Assembly: GCF_019977235.1 (NCBI RefSeq)
Contig: NZ_AP024646.1
Location: 1,860,001-1,924,000, forward strand
Direction of reading: 5' to 3'
From: Arthrobacter sp. StoSoilB5
GTDB taxonomy: Bacteria > Actinomycetota > Actinomycetes > Actinomycetales > Micrococcaceae
Length of the DNA: 64,000 nt
The position numbers were made by a program, and so were the translations under genes. Below are positions 57,549 through 64,000 of the stretch, piece after piece. A model generated the notes under the pieces. That model worked only from the letters and a program-made list of their open reading frames with translations, had not been told where the DNA came from and made no database searches. How positions within the stretch are numbered: position 1 is the stretch's first letter; each line of letters begins with the position of its first letter.

Positions 57549-57550
57549 GT

Positions 57551-58798
57551 TCAGACCTGCGGTTTCCGGGCCGCCTTCGTCGCGGACCCGGAAGCCGCGG
57601 AAGCTGGTGCCGCAAAGGCTGCTGCTCCTACGGCGAGAGCCAGTGCGCCCAGGCCCCAGGGGAGGCCTGCCGCTACGGCAACCCCGCCCACCAACAAGGG
57701 GCCGCCTGCGTCACCAAGCTCCCGTCCCAGCTCGGCCGAACCCATGGTACGGCCGAGTCGTTCAGCGGGAGTTGCATCCGCCAAGTGCGCGAATGCCAGT
57801 GGCGTGGCAATGCCAATTCCCAGTCCTATGAAGACCGCACCGCCGTAGATGGGCACGCCGCGATACAGGGAAATCGCACCGTCGATAGCCGCCGATCCGG
57901 GAAGAAAGCCCGCGATAAGTACGCCGAGGGCAATGGCCAGCAAGCCGGCCACCATACCTGGCCTGTCTGCGATGACTCCCCGATCGCGTAATCCTCCGAT
58001 CCTCGGCTGGACCAGCGACGACGCCAAGGCCAGCACGGTCACGACGGCGACGCTGCCGGTGGTGCCGAGCCCTTCCCTTGCCGCCAGGGCCGGCAGGAAC
58101 CCCACAGCGGCACCCAAGGCGCCAGTCGACGCCGCCATCACCAAGGTAGGCCCAAGGAACGATCGCTCGGTACTTTGCTTCCAGACATCAACGATGGTGT
58201 ATCTGGGGCGGGGCAGGGGAGCCATGCGGGGCACGGAGATGGCAGCCCAGATCGCTACTGCCAATCCCAGTATGGACAGGATGAGGAAGAGAAGCTTAAA
58301 CCCGCCGACGATGATCGCTACGGCGCCCAGCAGGGGACCGACCGCGTAGCCAAGCCCCTTCCATGAGCCGTAGCGGCCGAAATATCGTCCCGTGTGCTTG
58401 CCCGCGAGCCTGGCAACGCCGGCAGAGGACGCCGGTGAGAAGGCCGAGGCGGCCATGCCTTGGCCAAGCCGCGCCGCAGCCAGCAGGAGGGGTTCACCGG
58501 CCCAAAGTCCGATCAGGGAGGCGGCGGAGAAAGCAAGGAGGCCTCCGATGATCACAGGCTTCGGCCCAATACGATCGCTGATCGCCCCAAAGACCGGCTT
58601 GAGGAAGACTTCCGCGATGTCGTACAGGGCCAACAGCACGCCCAGGCCAAGCAGGCTCAAACCAATGTCCGCACTTTCTGCCCCAAGTCCGGCAGCCACG
58701 GCGTGGGCGCCAAAAGCTGTGGTGAAGCCGGCCGCATAGAGGGGCCATCGGTGGCTGGGGGAGACGGCTGCAGTCAAGAGTGAGTTGTCCTCGTTCAC
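57551..58798 (-). CDS. MFS transporter paired with chrB
   Basis: 415 aa with about twelve hydrophobic helices, including the MFS loop FGAISDRIGPKPVIIGG and LARLGQ-type helix 4 (AAARLGQGMAASAFSP). The start GTG 58798 is 33 bases from the chrB start on the other strand, with a shared palindrome between. It is probably leaderless: TACATT on the minus strand ends six bases before the GTG. The pairing suggests chromate or another oxyanion or drug efflux, but MFS proteins are not the usual ChrA carrier, so the substrate is open. Confidence 0.8.
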   Translation of the reverse strand: MNEDNSLLTAAVSPSHRWPLYAAGFTTAFGAHAVAAGLGAESADIGLSLLGLGVLLALYDIAEVFLKPVFGAISDRIGPKPVIIGGLLAFSAASLIGLWAGEPLLLAAARLGQGMAASAFSPASSAGVARLAGKHTGRYFGRYGSWKGLGYAVGPLLGAVAIIVGGFKLLFLILSILGLAVAIWAAISVPRMAPLPRPRYTIVDVWKQSTERSFLGPTLVMAASTGALGAAVGFLPALAAREGLGTTGSVAVVTVLALASSLVQPRIGGLRDRGVIADRPGMVAGLLAIALGVLIAGFLPGSAAIDGAISLYRGVPIYGGAVFIGLGIGIATPLAFAHLADATPAERLGRTMGSAELGRELGDAGGPLLVGGVAVAAGLPWGLGALALAVGAAAFAAPASAASGSATKAARKPQV

Positions 58799-58804
58799 GC
58801 CCTC

Positions 58805-58824
58805 AATGTAACAGCTGCTACATT
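58805..58824. promoter_or_regulatory. 20-bp palindromic operator/divergent promoter
   Basis: AATGTA (58805-58810), one base, CAGCTG, one base, TACATT (58819-58824): a palindrome with one mismatched pair. Each arm reads TACATT as a -10 toward its gene, at seven and six bases from the two GTG starts. No clear -35 is present on either side. Confidence 0.7.
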
Positions 58825-58831
58825 CGCTCCT

Positions 58832-59368
58832 GTGACTGACGACGAATTGGGATGGTTGCTCATTCTTGTCCAGGTGCCCTCGCAACCGTCCAAGCACCGT
58901 GTTGCGGTGTGGCGAGAACTTAGGCGGACCGGGGCGGTTCCCTTGTTGCCGGGCACGTGGTTGGTGCCTGCACACTCCGCTTTTGAGGCCGGGCTCGCCA
59001 AGGCCCGTTCCCTGGTTTCCAAAAGCGATGGCAAATGGACCTTGGTGGATGCATCACCCCGCGATGGTGCCGATACCTTCCGGGCGGCGTTTGAGGCCGC
59101 CCGCGCTGAGGAATGGGCGGAGTTCATGGCGGATTGCGGAAAGTTCGAGCAGGAGATAGCCAAGGAAATTTCGCGGAAGAAGTTCACGTTCGCGGAACTG
59201 GAGGAGGAAGAGCAGAGCCTGGAGCGCTTGCGGCGTTGGTATCGCGGCTTGAAATCGAGGGACGTGCTGCGGCTCCCGCAAGCCGACCAAGCTTCGGCTG
59301 GCCTGGCACGGTGCGTGACCGCCCTGGAGGGTTACTCGTCGTTGGTCTATGACGCGACGCTTCCCTGA
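58832..59368 (+). CDS. ChrB-like regulator (ChrB N-terminal domain family)
   Basis: 178 aa. The start WLLILVQVPSQPSKHRVAVW followed by RELRRTGAVPLLPGTWLVP matches the ChrB N-terminal domain, which in studied cases is a chromate-responsive repressor. A helical C-terminal part (EEEEQSLERLRRWYRGLKSR) follows. It lacks the longer catalytic-looking C-terminal domain of full ChrB. GTG 58832, apparently leaderless. No chrA in view. Confidence 0.75.
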   Translation: MTDDELGWLLILVQVPSQPSKHRVAVWRELRRTGAVPLLPGTWLVPAHSAFEAGLAKARSLVSKSDGKWTLVDASPRDGADTFRAAFEAARAEEWAEFMADCGKFEQEIAKEISRKKFTFAELEEEEQSLERLRRWYRGLKSRDVLRLPQADQASAGLARCVTALEGYSSLVYDATLP

Positions 59369-59402
59369 GACGCAGCCTGGGGCCTCCGGGCAATCTTCGT
59401 AC

Positions 59403-60428
59403 TTAGCCCAGCAACCCCGGGACGATCAGGAGCCCCGTGGGTACGGCGAGGAGCAGTGCCGAGGCAGCCAACACCAGGGCGCGAAGAGTTTTGGCGAGCG
59501 GAGGCTGCGGCGAGAGAAGGCGGCTGACGCGTGACGCCGTCGTACGCGGTGAATCTGCCCCGCCGGTGGCGCTGACGGTGCCACCCTCGACGACGGCGCC
59601 CCCGCCGAGCGCCTGTGGGCTCAGTGCGCCGCCAAGTGCCTTCCCCTTTAGCGCCTGATCGCCAAGTCCTGGTGTTGAGGACCCGCTGGAGACAATGGCG
59701 ATGGCCTTGATCAAGGTCCCTTTGCTTTCGGTCCTGAGCGCGACGTCGTCAGCCAGCATTTCGATCAGGGAGTTCACGGCCGTCTGGGCAAGTCGTGTGG
59801 TGGGGAACCAAGGGAGCGCCTGCCGCCAGGCTGCGAAGGCCCAGAGGAGGAGATCGTGACGCTGGGAGAGGTGGGCATTTTCATGGATGAGCACCGCCCG
59901 CAGTTCTGCCGGCTCGAGGGCGGCCATGAGGCCGTCGGACAAGACTGTCACAGAGCGTGCACCGCCGGGCAAGCAGTATGCCACGGGGGAATCGTGGTTA
60001 ATCACTACGGTGCCCGGACCGTCGTCGGAGGGTGAGGCCAGAAGCGTGAGCAGTTCGCGGTGTCGACTGCGTTGCCGTTCAATCTTGTAGTAAGTCAACA
60101 GCAACGTGAACACCAGGTGCGCCGTCAATAGTGCGGCCGCAGACAGGGCGAAGAGGTGCCAGAAGCCTAGTGCGGTGGTTGGCTCGTTGTTGAAAACCAT
60201 GCCCGCCAGGCTCCTGAGCCCCGCGATCAGGTTGTCGCCGATCGGTTCGAGGCCGTAGACGAGCATGGCGCCGATCATGGACAAGCCACCTGCGAGGGCA
60301 ATCGCCTGCCACAAGACCATGGCCGTGAAAGGGGAGCGGGCAGGCCATTGCGCGCGCGAAAGCAAAACGGGTACCGGCCACGCCAGTATTAATGCCAGGA
60401 CCGCCAGGAAGTATGAGGTCCAGAACAT
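59403..60428 (-). CDS. M56-family membrane metallopeptidase (BlaR1-like)
   Basis: 341 aa. Four hydrophobic segments flank a zinc-protease core: VLIHENAHLSQRHD (HExxH form) followed by an Asp/Glu third-ligand region (NSLIEMLADDVAL). This resembles BlaR1/MecR1, which cleaves its BlaI partner when a signal is sensed, but there is no C-terminal penicillin-binding sensor domain. It lies five bases downstream of blaI on the same strand, so it is co-transcribed. It ends with a helix and Gly/Ser-rich loop. Confidence 0.85.
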   Translation of the reverse strand: MFWTSYFLAVLALILAWPVPVLLSRAQWPARSPFTAMVLWQAIALAGGLSMIGAMLVYGLEPIGDNLIAGLRSLAGMVFNNEPTTALGFWHLFALSAAALLTAHLVFTLLLTYYKIERQRSRHRELLTLLASPSDDGPGTVVINHDSPVAYCLPGGARSVTVLSDGLMAALEPAELRAVLIHENAHLSQRHDLLLWAFAAWRQALPWFPTTRLAQTAVNSLIEMLADDVALRTESKGTLIKAIAIVSSGSSTPGLGDQALKGKALGGALSPQALGGGAVVEGGTVSATGGADSPRTTASRVSRLLSPQPPLAKTLRALVLAASALLLAVPTGLLIVPGLLG

Positions 60429-60433
60429 ACTGG

Positions 60434-60820
60434 CTAATTGTAGCCGAGCAGTTTGCGCAGGGTAGCGGCTTCACTTTCGGAGACGGAACCAATGAAGCGT
60501 GCCAGGACGGCTTCGCGGTCAGGAGCCGAGCCGAGGACCTCGTGCATAAGTTCGGCAGTATGGTCCGCGCGGCTCGAAACTGCCTGGTAGCGGTGCGGCC
60601 GGGTTCCGCGTTCGCGTTCCACCAAGCCTTTCTTCTCCAGCCTGGAGAGCACGGTCAGGACCGTGGTCACTGCCAGGTCCTTGCCCTGGTGTCCCGCTGT
60701 GCCGTCGCCGGCTTCGGAGTCCTGCGCGAGAAGATCACGCAGGGTGTTGGCAGTTGCAGCCTCCTGGCCCGCCCAGAGCAGGTCCATCACTGCCCGTTCC
60801 AGTTCCCCAAGACTCGCCAT
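60434..60820 (-). CDS. BlaI/MecI/CopY-family repressor
   Basis: 128 aa winged-helix repressor. LGELERAVMDLLWAGQEA opens the DNA-binding domain, and DLAVTTVLTVLSRLEKKGLVERE is the recognition helix and wing. The C-terminal part (AELMHEVLGSAPDREAVLARF) dimerises. ATG 60820 with AGGGA upstream. It is expected to bind the TTCTAC-N5-GTAGAA sites upstream and before cydA. Other targets cannot be excluded. Confidence 0.92.
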   Translation of the reverse strand: MASLGELERAVMDLLWAGQEAATANTLRDLLAQDSEAGDGTAGHQGKDLAVTTVLTVLSRLEKKGLVERERGTRPHRYQAVSSRADHTAELMHEVLGSAPDREAVLARFIGSVSESEAATLRKLLGYN

Positions 60821-60918
60821 CAATACGTCCCTACCTTCCGCGCCCCGGTGGCAAAAGCCACAGCCTGGGAGCGATGATCCAACATTCCACCACAAATCTA
60901 CCGCTTTTCAGCCCTTCA

Positions 60919-60935
60919 TTCTACGTGAGGTAGAA
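60919..60935. promoter_or_regulatory. BlaI-type operator upstream of blaI
   Basis: TTCTAC-N5-GTAGAA palindrome, 99 bases upstream of the blaI ATG on the divergent side. The same 17-base form recurs twice before cydA. Confidence 0.7.
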
Positions 60936-61017
60936 CTATCGGCGCGCCGCGGATGCCCATTTACCCTTGCAGGTGCGTTACGCCGCTTGAAGAATGGGCG
61001 TGTGGCTTTGCCATTTG

Positions 61018-61059
61018 TTCTACACTGTGTAGAAGATTAGTTTTCTACGTAACGTAGAA
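61018..61059. promoter_or_regulatory. Two BlaI-type operators upstream of cydA
   Basis: TTCTAC-N5-GTAGAA at 61018-61034 and again at 61043-61059, 25 bases centre to centre. They end 41 bases before the cydA ATG, within the expected promoter. The arms are perfect in all three copies; the five-base centres differ. Confidence 0.75.
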
Positions 61060-61100
61060 GTAAGTACACCGCTCTTCGGGCCGCCGGACAAAGGACAGCC

Positions 61101-62696
61101 ATGGACGCCTTGGAAATCGCACGCTGGCAATTCGGAATCACCACCGTCTACCACTTCATGATGGTGCCGCTCACTATCGGCCTGGGCTTGGTGGTAGCCG
61201 TCATACAGACCCTGTGGTACCGCACGGGCAAGCCAGAGTATCTACGGATGACCAAGTTCTGGGGGAAGCTCTTCCTCATCAACTTCATCATGGGTGTGGC
61301 AACGGGCATCGTGCAGGAATTCCAGTTCGGCATGGCCTGGAGTGAATACAGCCGGTTCGTTGGAGACGTCTTTGGCGCGCCGCTGGCTCTCGAAGCCCTT
61401 CTCGCCTTCTTCGTCGAGTCCACGTTCCTCGGGCTCTGGATCTTCGGCTGGAAGCAACTGAAGCGAGGTATCCACCTGGCCTGCCTGTGGATTGCCGTGA
61501 TCGGTTCCGTCTTCTCCGCCTACTTCATCATTGTGGCCAACTCCTGGATGCAGCATCCCGTGGGCGTTGAGATGGTGGATGGACGGCCCGTCATGACCGA
61601 CGCCTGGGCGGTGTTTACCAACAACACTGCGCTCGTTGCCGTACCGCACACGCTCTTCGGTGCCCTTGGAGTTGCAGGTGCCTTCTTGCTCGGCATCGCC
61701 TGGTACCACTTGTGGCGCCGCCGCCATGACGGCATTGACGTGGTTGGCAAGGATGGTCGGCTGGTCGCAGGAGAGGCCGACATCGCGGGCCGCGACAAGA
61801 GTGACTACACAGTGTGGATGCGTTCCCTGCGGATCGGCGCAGTGGTGGCGATGATTTCCTTCGCCGGCACCGCCCTGACGGGTGACCTGCAAGGCAAGCT
61901 CATGTTCGAGCAGCAGCCCATGAAGATGGCTGCCGCGGAGGCGGCATGCCACGACGGTACCGGATTTTCCGTGCTGAGCGTCGGCAATTTGGGCGCCAAG
62001 AACTGTGACGACATTGTGGCCGTCATCGAAGTGCCCGGCATCCTCTCCTTCCTTGCCAAGGGCGACTTCACCACGGAGGTTAAGGGCGTGAACAGCCTGC
62101 TTGGGGAGTACAAGGAGAAGTACGGCACGCAATTGCCGGACAACCCGTTGTATGGAGACCGCGCAGGCCAGGAAATCCAGTACGTCCCCGTCATGGAGGT
62201 CACCTACTGGGGCTTCCGGATGATGATCGGCTTCGGCGGCGTTGCGGCCCTGGCCGCGCTGATAGCCCTGTGGGTCACCCGCAAGGGCATCGTTCCTGAG
62301 TCAAAGTGGCTCATGCGCCTTGCCGTTTTCGGAATCCTGGCGCCGTTCGGGGCCAACGCCGCGGGCTGGATCTTCACCGAAATGGGCCGACAACCCTTCG
62401 TCGTGGCGCCCAACCCTGACATGAACGGTATTGACCAGGTCTTCATGTTCACTGCCGCCGCCGTTTCACCCGGCGTCAGTGCAGGCGAACTCATGAGCTC
62501 TTTGGTTGTCCTGACCGCCATCTACGCTGTCCTGCTGGTGGTGGAAGTCAAGCTCCTGGTCAAGTACGTCCGCGGCGGCGTCGCCTCTGCCATGCCGGAA
62601 CTCGCGCACGGCAAGGAGCAGGAGCCGCGCGACAAGAACGACGACGGCACCCCGGGTCCTGACAAAGCCGACGACGTCCTGGCGTTCGCTTACTAG
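61101..62696 (+). CDS. cydA: Cytochrome bd ubiquinol/menaquinol oxidase subunit I
   Basis: Membrane oxidase subunit of 531 aa binding the haems. ARWQFGITTVYHFMMVPLTIG near the N-terminus contains the axial His for b595/d, VANSWMQHPVG and a short Q-loop (LLGEYKEKYGTQLPDNPLYG) follow, and TEMGRQPFVVAPN replaces the common GRQPW with GRQPF. About nine helices. Cytochrome bd works at low oxygen and under stress. AAAGGA precedes ATG 61101. cydB is 17 bases downstream. Confidence 0.96.
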   Translation: MDALEIARWQFGITTVYHFMMVPLTIGLGLVVAVIQTLWYRTGKPEYLRMTKFWGKLFLINFIMGVATGIVQEFQFGMAWSEYSRFVGDVFGAPLALEALLAFFVESTFLGLWIFGWKQLKRGIHLACLWIAVIGSVFSAYFIIVANSWMQHPVGVEMVDGRPVMTDAWAVFTNNTALVAVPHTLFGALGVAGAFLLGIAWYHLWRRRHDGIDVVGKDGRLVAGEADIAGRDKSDYTVWMRSLRIGAVVAMISFAGTALTGDLQGKLMFEQQPMKMAAAEAACHDGTGFSVLSVGNLGAKNCDDIVAVIEVPGILSFLAKGDFTTEVKGVNSLLGEYKEKYGTQLPDNPLYGDRAGQEIQYVPVMEVTYWGFRMMIGFGGVAALAALIALWVTRKGIVPESKWLMRLAVFGILAPFGANAAGWIFTEMGRQPFVVAPNPDMNGIDQVFMFTAAAVSPGVSAGELMSSLVVLTAIYAVLLVVEVKLLVKYVRGGVASAMPELAHGKEQEPRDKNDDGTPGPDKADDVLAFAY

Positions 62697-62713
62697 AAGC
62701 AGAGGAATAGACA

Positions 62714-63787
62714 ATGGAACTGTTGCCAACCATCTGGTTCGTGGCCATCGCCGTGTTGTGGACCGGCTATCTCTTCCTTGAGGGCTTCGATCTCGGCGTA
62801 GGCATGCTCATGAAGCTGTTTGCGCGTAACAACACGGACAGGCGCGTCCTGCTCAACACGATCGGGCCTGTCTGGGACGGCAACGAGGTTTGGTTGCTCA
62901 CTGCGGCCGGGGCCACGTTCGCAGCTTTCCCGTTGTGGTACGCCTCCTTGTTCTCGGCGCTCTACCTGCCGCTCCTCGGCGTGCTGGTGGCGCTGATCTT
63001 CCGGGCGGTCGCCTTCGAATACCGGGGCAAGGTGGACAGTGAACGCTGGCGCACCACTTGGGACTGGGCAATCGCCGTCGGATCGTTCGTGGCCGCTTTC
63101 GGCATCGGCGCGGCCCTGGCGCTTACCACCACGGGCTTGCCACTCAACGCCAACGGGGACCGCAGTGGCGGACCGTTCGCATGGTTCAGCGGCTACGCGC
63201 TCCTGGGCGGCTTCGGTGTCGTCGCGTTCGCTTTGGTCCACGCCTTGGCGTTCCTGGCGTTGAAGACCGACGGCGACGTGCGGCTCCGTGCCCGCCGGTG
63301 GTTTGTGCGACTGGTGCCGTTTGCTGTCCTGCCCATGCTCGCCTGGATGGTCGCGGTGCAGTTCCTTGCCGGAAAGCCGTGGACGTGGGTCATCGTTGTG
63401 GCCGGAGTCGCGGCAGTAGCTTTGGCCTGGCAGTGGGCCCGCAAGGGATCCGAGGGGCGGGCGTTCGGCGCGATCGGAGTTTTCGTGGTCTGCGCCACCG
63501 CATCGATCTTCGGGGCAGCATTCCCAGTGGTCATCCCCTCAACCGTGGATCCCGCGTTCAGCCTGACTGTTTCCAACGCTTCATCATCCAACTACACGCT
63601 GGGCCTGATGAGCATCGTTGCGGCGATCGGACTTCCCTTGGTTATTGCCTACCAAGCCTGGACGTACTGGGTGTTCCGGCGCCGTGTCAGTGCAGCCCAC
63701 ATTCCCGAAGCCCACGGCTTCCTTCCGGCGATCGCCGCGAAGGTGTTGGTTGCCAAGGACACCACCCCTTCCAACCCGGGAGCCTAG
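62714..63787 (+). CDS. cydB: Cytochrome bd oxidase subunit II
   Basis: 357 aa, about nine hydrophobic helices. It has the CydB pattern: PTIWFVAIAVLWTGYLFLEG then FDLGVGMLM at the N-terminus, and PVWDGNEVWLLTAAGATFAAF-like sequence (GPVWDGNEVWLL). It pairs with CydA. The gene follows cydA closely and is itself followed by cydD after seven bases, giving a cydABD(C) operon. Confidence 0.96.
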   Translation: MELLPTIWFVAIAVLWTGYLFLEGFDLGVGMLMKLFARNNTDRRVLLNTIGPVWDGNEVWLLTAAGATFAAFPLWYASLFSALYLPLLGVLVALIFRAVAFEYRGKVDSERWRTTWDWAIAVGSFVAAFGIGAALALTTTGLPLNANGDRSGGPFAWFSGYALLGGFGVVAFALVHALAFLALKTDGDVRLRARRWFVRLVPFAVLPMLAWMVAVQFLAGKPWTWVIVVAGVAAVALAWQWARKGSEGRAFGAIGVFVVCATASIFGAAFPVVIPSTVDPAFSLTVSNASSSNYTLGLMSIVAAIGLPLVIAYQAWTYWVFRRRVSAAHIPEAHGFLPAIAAKVLVAKDTTPSNPGA

Positions 63788-63794
63788 CCGCCTC

Positions 63795-64000
63795 ATGAAG
63801 CCCGTGTTTCCCTCCGGCCCGGCCACTCGAGCCGCCCTCTACGGTATAGGCCTGCTCTCAGCCCTTAAGGCGCTGTCCCTGGTGCTCCTGGCCCAAGCCG
63901 TGGCGGGTGCGCTGGCTGGCTTGGCCGGAAGCCCGTCCGATTGGACCAACGGGCTGCTGTTGGGCGCCATCGGAGCGGTGCTAAGGTCCTTGGCTGTCTG
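63795..64000 (+). CDS. cydD: Thiol reductant ABC exporter subunit CydD, N-terminal part
   Basis: 68 codons from ATG 63795 are open to the window edge. The peptide has two hydrophobic helices (LYGIGLLSALKALSLVLLAQ and a second near GLLLGAIGAVLRS), as at the start of CydD-type ABC transporter membrane domains. The nucleotide-binding part lies beyond the window. CydDC is needed for cytochrome bd assembly, which fits the operon position. The call rests mainly on position and helix pattern. Confidence 0.75.
   Translation, partial: MKPVFPSGPATRAALYGIGLLSALKALSLVLLAQAVAGALAGLAGSPSDWTNGLLLGAIGAVLRSLAV

Overview
This 64 kb window is a contiguous piece of an actinobacterial chromosome, most likely a member of the Micrococcaceae close to Arthrobacter or Paenarthrobacter. 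This rests on high GC, frequent GTG starts, the actinobacterial division set (SepF, Wag31/DivIVA and FtsZ next to the mur genes), the glnA2-glnE / glnA / lipA-lipB / sucB / pepA gene neighbourhood that is also seen in mycobacteria, a polyphosphate glucokinase, and DUF4191/DUF4192 proteins. The species call is inference from gene content. I saw no rRNA, tRNA, insertion sequence, prophage or CRISPR array.

Layout. 1-12 kb: the end of mraY, then murD-ftsW-murG-murC-ftsQ-ftsZ-pgeF-yggS-sepF-yggT-wag31, the wall-synthesis and division cluster. 11.4-16.6 kb: lspA-rluD-dnaE. 16.6-23.6 kb: metabolic and regulatory genes (flavin reductase, hisD, nrdR, an SDR, ppgK, map, a small SPOR protein, panB). 23.7-33.9 kb: the nitrogen block glnA2-glnE and, on the other strand, glnA with a GlnR-type box. 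Between them lies a small accessory-looking island (sulfatase, acetyltransferase, a mini helix-turn-helix regulator with twin operators, two cysteine-rich small proteins and an orphan protein). 33.9-39.2 kb: DUF4191, lipA-lipB, a membrane Ser/Thr kinase and an epimerase. 39.3-49.1 kb: a giant tricorn-type protease, OsmC, a small membrane protein, sucB-lpd and pepA. 49.4-57.5 kb: a PAC2 protein, an MFS transporter, DUF4192, the principal sigma factor, a DUF7455 protein and parE. 57.5-64 kb: a divergent MFS/chrB pair, a BlaI-M56 regulatory pair, and the start of cydABD.

How the genes fit together. Lipoate synthesis (lipB-lipA) sits near the lipoyl-bearing E2 and its E3. GlnA and its adenylyltransferase GlnE are in one neighbourhood. 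NrdR sits behind its own candidate boxes. The strongest unexplained signals are regulatory. Three copies of TTCTAC-N5-GTAGAA flank the blaI/cydA intergenic region, suggesting that a BlaI-family repressor controls cytochrome bd. A mini-HTH gene has GTCAAC-N4-GTTGAC operators sitting exactly on its own -35 and -10. The chrB/MFS pair shares a 20-bp palindrome whose two arms read as opposing -10 elements for apparently leaderless transcripts. A 19-bp inverted repeat of unknown role lies between pepA and the PAC2 gene. I did not find a clearly new multi-gene system; most of the window is conserved core genome.
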